Source: an uncultured Clostridia bacterium (lineage in GTDB: Bacteria; Bacillota; Clostridia; Christensenellales; Aristaeellaceae). From it: a DNA stretch of 38,207 nt. The translations under genes and the position numbers were made by a program. The stretch covers positions 1 to 38,207 of the forward strand of contig CAKTTL010000020.1 in the NCBI GenBank assembly GCA_934615235.1, in the 5' to 3' direction. Numbering within the stretch: the first letter of the stretch is position 1; every line of letters begins with the position of its first letter. Positions 23,601-32,600 of the stretch are shown one piece after another. Below the pieces are notes generated by a model. The model worked only from the letters and a program-made list of their open reading frames with translations, did not search any database and was not told where the DNA came from.

Positions 23601-26600
23601 CGCGAGCGAACCGGCCACGGAGGCGTTGCTGCTCTGCGTCGATCGGGACATGATGCTTCCCGCAATCGCCTCGGCGTAATAGTTCGTGGCGCTGAGGAAG
23701 TTGAGCAGATCGACCGCCGCCAGCAGGTCGGAGCTCTTAACTTTGATGGACACGGTGTAGCTCTTGCCGTCCGCGCCCTTCTTCACGTCGATGATGCCGG
23801 TATTCGCGTCGGAGCGCTCGCCCTCGTCGAGCTTGCTCGAATCGGACAGAATCTTGTCGATGCCGAACGCGTTTTGATAATCTTCACGCGTCACGCCGAG
23901 CTTTTCGGCGCGGATCAGCAACGACCTGGCCTGAATCTTCGCCCAGTCGCCAATGCGGCTTTCAACCTGATTGTTGGCGTAAATGATCGCCGCCGACGCG
24001 CCCACGCCGACGCTCGATCCCTTCGAAACGCTCACGCCGCCCGCGCGCGCGGCAAGCTTCGTCTTGTCGCTCGTGGAGATAACGACGTTTTCGCCGGTGA
24101 TCGTCGCGCGGTTGTCCGTGCCGGTTCCGTCCGCGATGATCACCTTCGTCTTCGCATTGCTCGCCAGCACGGCGATTGCGCCGCCGACCGACGCGCTGCT
24201 GCCGCTTCCGCTGACGGCGCCCGCAAGCGCCTGCGCCGCCAGCTGGCCGCGGAAGTCGCCGTTCATGTTCTGCGTCAGCGTCGCGGAAAGCTCGACGTCG
24301 CCGTTCGACTCGACGCTGCCGCCGTTGATTTCAACGATCGCTTCATTATTATTAACGCTTACGGCGACGCCCGCCGCAATGGAGTTGGCCTTGTTCGCCA
24401 GCGAGATGGAAGCGCCTGTGCCCAGCGTGCGGAAGTTGCCTTCGTTGACAGCCGTCGCCTGCGCGCCGCCGTCGGCGCTGAGCAGCCCGGAAACGAGCGT
24501 CCTGGCCTTATGGTTGGAAACCGTCAGGCCGACGGCCGCCGCAACCTGCAGCTTGCTGCCCTGGCTGGGATAATCCCCGCCGGTCAGGTTTTTGCCCGCA
24601 GCGCCGCTCGCCTGGCTGGCGCCCGTGTTCGTCGCGCCGCCCGCGGCGTTCGTGCCGGGCGTCTGCGCGTCCTGGCTGCGCAGCACGTTCGAGGAAAGCG
24701 GCAGATCGTTGCGCGCCTCTTCCCCGCTGCCCTGTCCGCTGACCTGCCCGTTCAGGCGGTCGGCGGTTTCGTTGCTCTTGTTGTGTTCGGTCTTGGGCGG
24801 AATGCCCTCGCCGTTGGCGATTTTTTCAGCGTCCTCCTGCGCCTTGCCGAAGCGGTCGAGGTAACGCTGCATATCCGAACCGATCGCCGTGGCGATGGCG
24901 TTAGAAACGTCGGCGCTGTAGCTGTACGCCCCGAGCTTCGCCTCGCCGCTGACCTTCGCGCTGCCTTCGAACGCGGTAAGAATGTCGGTGGAGATGACGT
25001 TCAGCGCGACGGCCGCGCCCACGGCGGTCGAGTTGCCCATCGCAAAGCCGCTGGCGTTAGCAAGCGCCTCGCCCGTCTCCCTCGCGATCATCAGCAGGTT
25101 CACCCTGGCGCTGTCTTCATCGTCCGGGTCGACGGCCACGCTGTTCCCGCCTGCGGCGGTGATGTTCGTGCCGTTTCCTGCAAAGGTGCGCACGGAGCCG
25201 GTCAGCGCGTTCACCGCAACGGACGCATCCAGCGCGACGTCCTTATTCTTCGCGGCGGCTTCGCCCTGCGGGTTTCCGCTCTCGAGCGGATCGGTACCGG
25301 AGACGCTGCCGGTTTCAACCTTGCGGTCCGCGTCCGCGCGGATCTCAAGCGTCCCCGTTTCCAGGGTGCGGTTCGAGGCGATTCCCGCTTCCGTCGTCGT
25401 ATTGCCGTAGGTGAACGCGAACGCCGCGCCCACGCCGACGGACTTGCCCCTGCCGTTCTGCACAGGCTGAGCGGCGGTGTTCGTCGGGTCGTCCGCGAAC
25501 GTCGCGTGTACGGTCACGATCTGCGCATCGGGCATATAGAAGCAGAACACCTTCTCCGCCGCGCTGCTCGAATCGACGACGACAATTTCCTTCTCGTACG
25601 TTCTGCCGTCCACGCTGTAGGTGTACGTCAGCTTCGTCAGCTTCTTGCCGGTCAGGTTCTTGACATTGACCTTGACCAGGTCGTTCATCTTCGCCTTGTA
25701 CGCCGAAACCGTCACGGGGTTTTCCGACGCGCCCGTCGCCCGTGTGACGATTTCGTGCAGGTTTTCTGCAAACGCGACCCTGACCGTCAGCTTCCCGTCC
25801 GCCGCCATGTCTGCGGGCGGCGCGATGGTGAACCTGCCGTCCGCGCCGACAGTGAACGTGCCGGTCTTCGTTTTTCCGTCGCTGTCAGTATATTCATAGG
25901 AAACCGTGGCGGGCAGTTTATAGCCCTCCTTCGCGGTAAGGGTCACGTCGCTGCCGTTGACAGCGGCTTCGCCGCCCTGGTCCACGCTGATCTCCGCGCG
26001 ATCCGTATCGATCACGTTCGAAGAGCCGCCGTTGCCCGCGTCCTGGGTGTCGGCCGCGCCGCCCGGCTTGTTCGCGTCCGCGCTTCCGTCGGGGGCGAGC
26101 GAGGAAGAAGCCGTCGTCTTCACGCGCTGATTGTTCTGCGCATCCACGCGCGCAGCGCCCGCAATTTCCAGCGGGTAGTTCGTCTTTTCGGCCTCGGTCA
26201 GCTCGACGATCGTCGCCGCCGTCTTTCCGTTGATGACCGCAATCGCCACGGTTCCTGCCACGCCGATCTTCGACGAACCCGCGCCCGCGACGCTCTCCGT
26301 GCGAATAACGTGCTTGTCGCCGAGTTCTTCCGGTTCCAGCTGCACGTCGAGCCAGGCCGTCAGCGTATCGACCGCCGCGCTCGTCAGCGCCAGACCCGAT
26401 TCGCGCACGGCGTTGGTGAAGTTGGTTCTGAACGTTCCGGCCATGTCGTTGCTGACAAAATTGATCATCTGGTCGAGATCGACCATGTTCTTCGTCAGCG
26501 GCGCGACGAGGTTTGCGGCGTAGCGCTCCACCTCGGCGTCCATATACACGGAAAGCGTTCTTTCGAATTCCGCGCGGCTGCGCGCGGTCACGCTGCCCGG

Positions 26601-29600
26601 CAGGTGCTCGTCGACCGTCTCCAGCAGCGCGCTGTGCAATTTCGCTTTCGCCGCGGCCAGCTGTTTGCTGAGCGAGGCCTTCAGGCGCGTTTGCAGCATG
26701 GTCTTGTCGAACTGCTTGCCGCTCAGGCCGCATTCGATATAGCTGAGCATGGTGTCAAGCAGACTGTCCTTCGCCACAGGCAACAGCAGCTTCGCAATTT
26801 CGCCCGCCGAGAAATTCTTTTTGAGGTTCGCGCTCAGCTCGCTCTTCCAGCTTTCCAGGTCGAACGCGCTGCCGAACGCGTCGGTCAGCATTTTGTCCAG
26901 GCCGCCGATGATCGCGTCGGGCAGCTGTTCCAGCGCGGCGGAAGCCGCCGTGATATTCTCGCTGAACTGCGCCTCCAGATCGGCGATTTTCAGCAGCTGC
27001 TCCAGGCCGGTTCCCTTGAGCAGTTCGCTCATGAACGTGTTCGCCACACCCGCCATCTTCTCGGCGAACGACGAAGCCAGCGCCTTGCTGTCGAGGTACT
27101 TGTCGAGCCCCAGCTCCTTGAGCAGATCGGAAATCAGGCCTTCGAGCACGGCCTTCAGCCGCTCCTCGAACGCCGTGGCGTCTTTCTTGCTTTCTTCGTT
27201 CTCATCGCCGTCGGTCATGTCGATCATCAGGGCGCGCACGTCGAGCGTTTCGGCCTGAATGGCCGCCTTGCCGACGGTCGCCGTGTTTTCGATATTCACG
27301 ATGTTGATCGCAACCGCCGCGCCGATGCCCGTCGCCGCCTTGGACGTGCTGGCATTGGCCTTGACAGCGGCCTCGGTGCGGTTCCTTGCGACGACGCGCA
27401 CCGCGCCGTTCATGTCGTTCTCGTATTCGTTTCCGCTTTCAATCTCGCCGCAGTTTTCGCTGGCAACAGCCGTAATGCGCGCGCCGCCGCCGAGGAACGC
27501 CTCGGACGTGCTACGCATGATGTTCAGCGCAAAGCCCGCCGCTCCGGCGACGCTGCCTTCGCTCGTCTGTGCGGGCTGCCGCCCGATCGCCTGCGACCCC
27601 GTCTGCTTCTGCGATATACTGCGCGAACCGGCGCTTCCGGCCAGTTTGCCCGCGCCGCCGATCAGCTTGTCCGTCTGGTTGTCGGCGCTGCCCTTTCCGT
27701 TCGCGCCCGTGCTTCCGGAACCGCCGCCCGCCGCGCTCGCCGTTGCGACCAGCTTCAGCGTGCTGCCCGCCTGCGCGCCGACGTATACACCGTTAGCCTT
27801 CGCGTCAGCCAGCATATGCGCGCGCGCGCCGTCGTTGATCACAGAAATGGCGAACGCGCCGCCCGCCGCGACCTTTGAACCGGCCGCGGAAGCATTTGCG
27901 GCCGCGTCATGCGCCGCCATGTTCTTGGCGAACACCACAACGGTGTGCAGCTCCTGATCCTGCCGCGCCATATCGATCGTCGCGCCCCGCGTGCGTCCCA
28001 GATAGGCGTTCGCCCCGCTGCCCGCAACATCCAGCGCCACGACCGGCGTGATTGAATATCCGCCCGCGCTGCCCGCCTTGGCCAGCACCGCGTCGGTCAC
28101 GTCCTGCTGCGCGATCACGCGCAGGCCGTCGAGGTCGATCGTTTTAGCGGCGCTGTCCGCCGCGCTCTTCAGCGTCGTTCCGTCGGCAATTCCGGCGTTT
28201 GTGTCCGCGCCGCTGACGCCGACCGCGATGCCCGCGCCCACGCCGGTGTTTCCGGCCCGGAGGTTGCCCGAAGCGTCCGCCTTCGTGCCGAAGTGCGCGA
28301 ACGACTCTGCTTCCACGTTCAATTCGCCGCCGATGGCAAGCGTCGTTCCCTCATGGATAAGCGCCGAAGTCTTCACCGTGTTCACGCTGACGGCCACCGC
28401 GCCGCCCACGCCGATGTTTCCAGCGGAATAGCCCGCCTTCGCTTCGTTCACCGCGCTGACGCGCTCGCTCTCGTCGCCCGATTCGGCGCTGACCGTCGCG
28501 CCCTGCTGCGCGCGAATCTCGCCGCTGCGGACGACCGCGCTGTTCGCATGGCGCACCACCGACACGCCTACGGCTACGCCCGCGCTGATTGCCTTGGTGC
28601 CGGGCGCGTCGGAGCCCATTTCAAAGGAAGCCGTCACGCGGATGGACGCCGTGCCGGGCGTTCCTTCCGGAACTTCAAAGGAATAGGAGCCGTCCTGACC
28701 GCGGGTGCAGGCGACGGAGGTTTCCCGCGTCTGCCCGTTTTCCGTCACGGTGATGATTGCGCGCACCGTGCCGCTCTTGGGACGATAGCCGCTTTGCGGC
28801 GCAAGGGTTACCTGCACGCGCTCCTTCGCGTCGGCCTTCGGGGTCGAAACCTCGACCGTCCCGTTCGCCGCCGCGCCGGCCGAGACGGCGATCGCCTTGT
28901 CGGCGGTCGTCGCTTCTACCTTAAGCATCGCGCCCTTATCTTTCCAATCGGCCGGAATGGTGAACTCGCCGTCCGCGCCGACGGTGATCGCGTCGCCGGT
29001 TTCGCTGCCCGTCGCGTCGAGCAGCTTGATCGTCGCGCCGGCAATTTTCCTGCCGAGCTTCGCCTGCTCGTCGGACACGGTCAGCTTGAGCGTGTCGCCC
29101 GCGTCGGCGCGCGACTGCGAAACCTGCACGCCTCCATCCGGCGACATGATTTCCATATCCTTGTCGGCAAACGCCGCGCTGATCCGGATCTCCGTCCCTT
29201 CGGGCGTTTCCGGCATTTCAAAGGAATATACGCCGTCCACCGGCGCAAGGGTCACGGGCGGGTTCTCCCCTGCCTGGTAGGTGACCGTCGCGTTTTTGCC
29301 GTTCTCCGGCGCGACGGTCAGCGTCACCCGGTCGCCTGCCTTGGCTTCGCTGGCATTGCTTGTCACCGTGCCGCCCGCGCTCGCCGCAGGCACGGTGATC
29401 GTACGCGTATCGGCGACGAACGAGGCGTTCACGCTGATGCGCGCGCCCTCGGGGACCGCCGACGTATCGAGCACCCACTGGCCGCCCGCCTGCGTCAGCG
29501 CGACGGTCTGCGTCGCGCCCTGCGCGTCAATATACGAGGCGGTCACGCCCGCCGCGGCGTCGAGCTTATAGCCCTTTTCGGCGGCGGCGGTGAAAACGTA

Positions 29601-32600
29601 TTTGCCCTGCTGCGCCGTCGACGCGCCGGAGGGCTGCGTCAGACTGCCGTTCGTCTGCGTGCCGACATAAACCTGTTTGCCGATCGTCTCCGTCGCCACG
29701 GGCCGGTCGCCCGTAAACGTGACGCTGACGACCGTGCCTTCTTTAACGTTAGACAGGTCGAGCGTATAGCTGCCGTTCGCATCCAGCGTGAGTTCGCCGG
29801 TCTGCGTCTGGCCGTTTTTGTCAGTGTAGGCGTATTTCGTACCCGTCACCTGCGCGCCCGCGGCGGGCTTGAAGGTGAAAGCGTCTCCGCTGCGCTCCGT
29901 CGTCACGTTCGCTCCGTTGCTCACTTTGACGGTATACGCGCCGCCTTCGGCGTAGAAGCCCGGATGCCTCACCGCTTCAGGCTGCTCGGGGGCTTTTTCC
30001 GGAAGGTTCTTCATGCCTTCGCGCGTCGCCGCCGTACCGTCGGCCACGTTCGAAACGACGGTCGCGGCGTTCGCCGTAACGGCGGCCATGCCGCCCGCTT
30101 CGATCACGCCGCCCTCCAGATCGACCAGCGCGCTGTTGCGGTTCTGCGCCACGGTTACGGAAAGCGCGCCCGTCACCTGCGAACTGCTGGCCGTCGGCTG
30201 GCCGGGCTGCGCCGGCGCCGTGCCGGTAAACTCGGCGGTAATCGTCACGCCGCCCGCGTCCACGTCGTCGGGCATGGTGAAAACGTATTCGCCCTTGTCG
30301 TTGGGCTGAATCGTAATCGTCACGAACGTCGCGTTCGCGCCCGCCTTGCGATAGGAAAGCGTCATCGAGCCTTCCTTCAGGCTCGCGCCCTTGACCGGGT
30401 TGGGGACGATCACAACCTCGCGCCCCGCGTCGGCGTTGGTAATATCGGCCTGGGTCACCAGCGCGCCGAACGGTTCGCTGCCCGTCACGACTTCCAGCTT
30501 GATGGGCGTGCCCGTTTCGCTGTCGCGCGCGGCGCGGTTCGCCAGCGCGTCGCCGTCGCTCGCCGCGCCCTCGGTCGCCTCGTTGAACAGATCGGAAATG
30601 CCCTCGTATTCGTCCGCCGGCTCCTCCTCCTCAAAGAGCGAGCGCAGATCGTCGCCCTCGACCGGGGCGTTTCCTTCCTTATAAGTGACGCAAATGTCAA
30701 CGGGGTATTCCGGCATGATAAACGTGTACTTCAGCGCGGTCGTCGGCTGCGTCAGCGTCGCGTAGGTATATTCCGACGCGCCGGGCACGAGATAGCGCAG
30801 GCGCACGGTATCGACGGTATAGCCTTCCTTCGGCGCGACATAGACGGTCACCTCGCCGCCCTTTTCCGCGCGCTGCGCGGAAAACGCCACCGCCCCCTTT
30901 TCCGCGTCGTTGCCGACGCTCGAACGGACGGCGTATTTGTTTTCGGTCACGCCCAGGCCGGCCGTGAGCTTCGCGATGGTTTCGTTCTTTTCTCCGGCGG
31001 CGTCCGCCGCCTTCTTCAGCAGCAGCGCGGAGATGTTCCTGACATAGTCGAGCGTTCCGGGCGTGTCGCCGTTCGCGTTCTTCTGCTCCTGATCGACGTT
31101 CGCGCTCTGGTCGGCAGGCAGCGCGGAGACGGCTTCTGTCGTCACCTCCGCATTCGCCGCGGAATTCACGCGCACATCCTGCTGGGCCGTCAGGCGCGCG
31201 CCGTTGACCAGCTTCGCGCTCACATCCTGCAGAGCGACGGCAATGGCGAAATATCCGCCCGAATTGCTCGTGGTCGTCTTGCCGGGCATTCCGGCCGCGT
31301 CCTTCGTGACGCCCTTGCCGCTCCCGGCGGTGGTGGTCACAATCATCGAGCCTTCGGCGGAAAGATCGATATTCCCCTGCCGCGCCGTCAGCGTCGCGCC
31401 GTCCACGAGAAGATGCACGTCGTTAATCACCGAGCTGACCGCAAGCGAGATGGGCAGCAGGTCCGCGTCGGCATGCGTGGTCACGTTCACACGGCCCGTC
31501 GCCTTGGCGGTAATATCCTGCTCCGCGGTGAGCCGCGCCGTTTTGCGGATGTTGATTTCGGCCTTCTCCACCGCGACGCTCACGGCCAGCGGCAGTTTGA
31601 AGCTGTTGGCATTGACGGTCGCGTCGGTTTCCGCCGCCAGGCGAATCGATCCGGTCTGCGAAGCGATGCTGCCGCTCACGTCGATGATCGCCTTGCCGAC
31701 CTTCACGTTCACAAGCGTCTCGCCCGCCGCGGCGACGATGCCGCCCTTCTGCACCGCTCTGGCGGCGATATCGACGTCGCCCTTCGCGGTAATGGAGCCA
31801 TTTTCCGTCACGATGACCTTCGCCGTCTGGCTGACGTTGAAGAAGTCGGCCGTCATCGCTTTCACGCCGCTGATGACGCCGTCCAGGCTCAGCCCGCCGG
31901 AAGCGGCCGCGCTCGCATCCTCGGCATGGATGAGGATGTTGTTGCCCCTGAGCGCGCCGTCGATGGTGATCACGTCGCCCGTCACGCGCACGTTCATCGC
32001 GCCCGCGTCGAGGTTGCCGATCTTCATCTCGCTCTCGCCGGTGTTCGACTTGTCGAGAATCAGGCTGTTGAGCAGCCCGCCGCCGGTCACGCCGGTCAGA
32101 CTGGACGTGCTCGTCTTCAGCACAAAATCGGTGAACGCCTCTCCGTTCGCCGTGTAAAGGCCGTTTTGAATCTTCTCCTGGGTGATCGTCACTTGCGCTT
32201 TATTGGAAAGCTCGTCGGTGAAGGTTTCAACCGAGCCGCCGGTCGTGATCTTCGCGGAGTGCTTTTCCTTGTTGCGCAGCGAAATCTCGTTCTCGTCGCC
32301 GCTGATGCGCTTGCCGCCGTTCGCCTCGTCGTCGTTGTCGTCGAGCGCGCCGGTAAGGTGCAGCCGATCGAATCCCTCGCCCGCGTCGACGGAAATCACA
32401 TCGAACGCGTCGGCCGCGGAAACGTCGACGTTCACGCGGTCGTTGCCCGCGCCGGTCGAGATGTTCGCCGTGCCGGTTCCGGCATTCGTGCCTGCGGCGA
32501 CCGAGCCGGACAGCGTCACTTCGTCGTTGCCGCCGCCGGTGGAAATGGTAACGCCGCCGGAATCGGAACTGGCGGAAACGTTCACCTTATCGTCGCCGTC

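Noticed and set aside
21170..25460. Recent tandem duplication of DNA
   Set aside because: Repeats are visible at protein level only; the nucleotide copies have diverged.
14748..27878. 4376-codon + strand frame
   Set aside because: Same register and explanation as the 5955-14549 frame.
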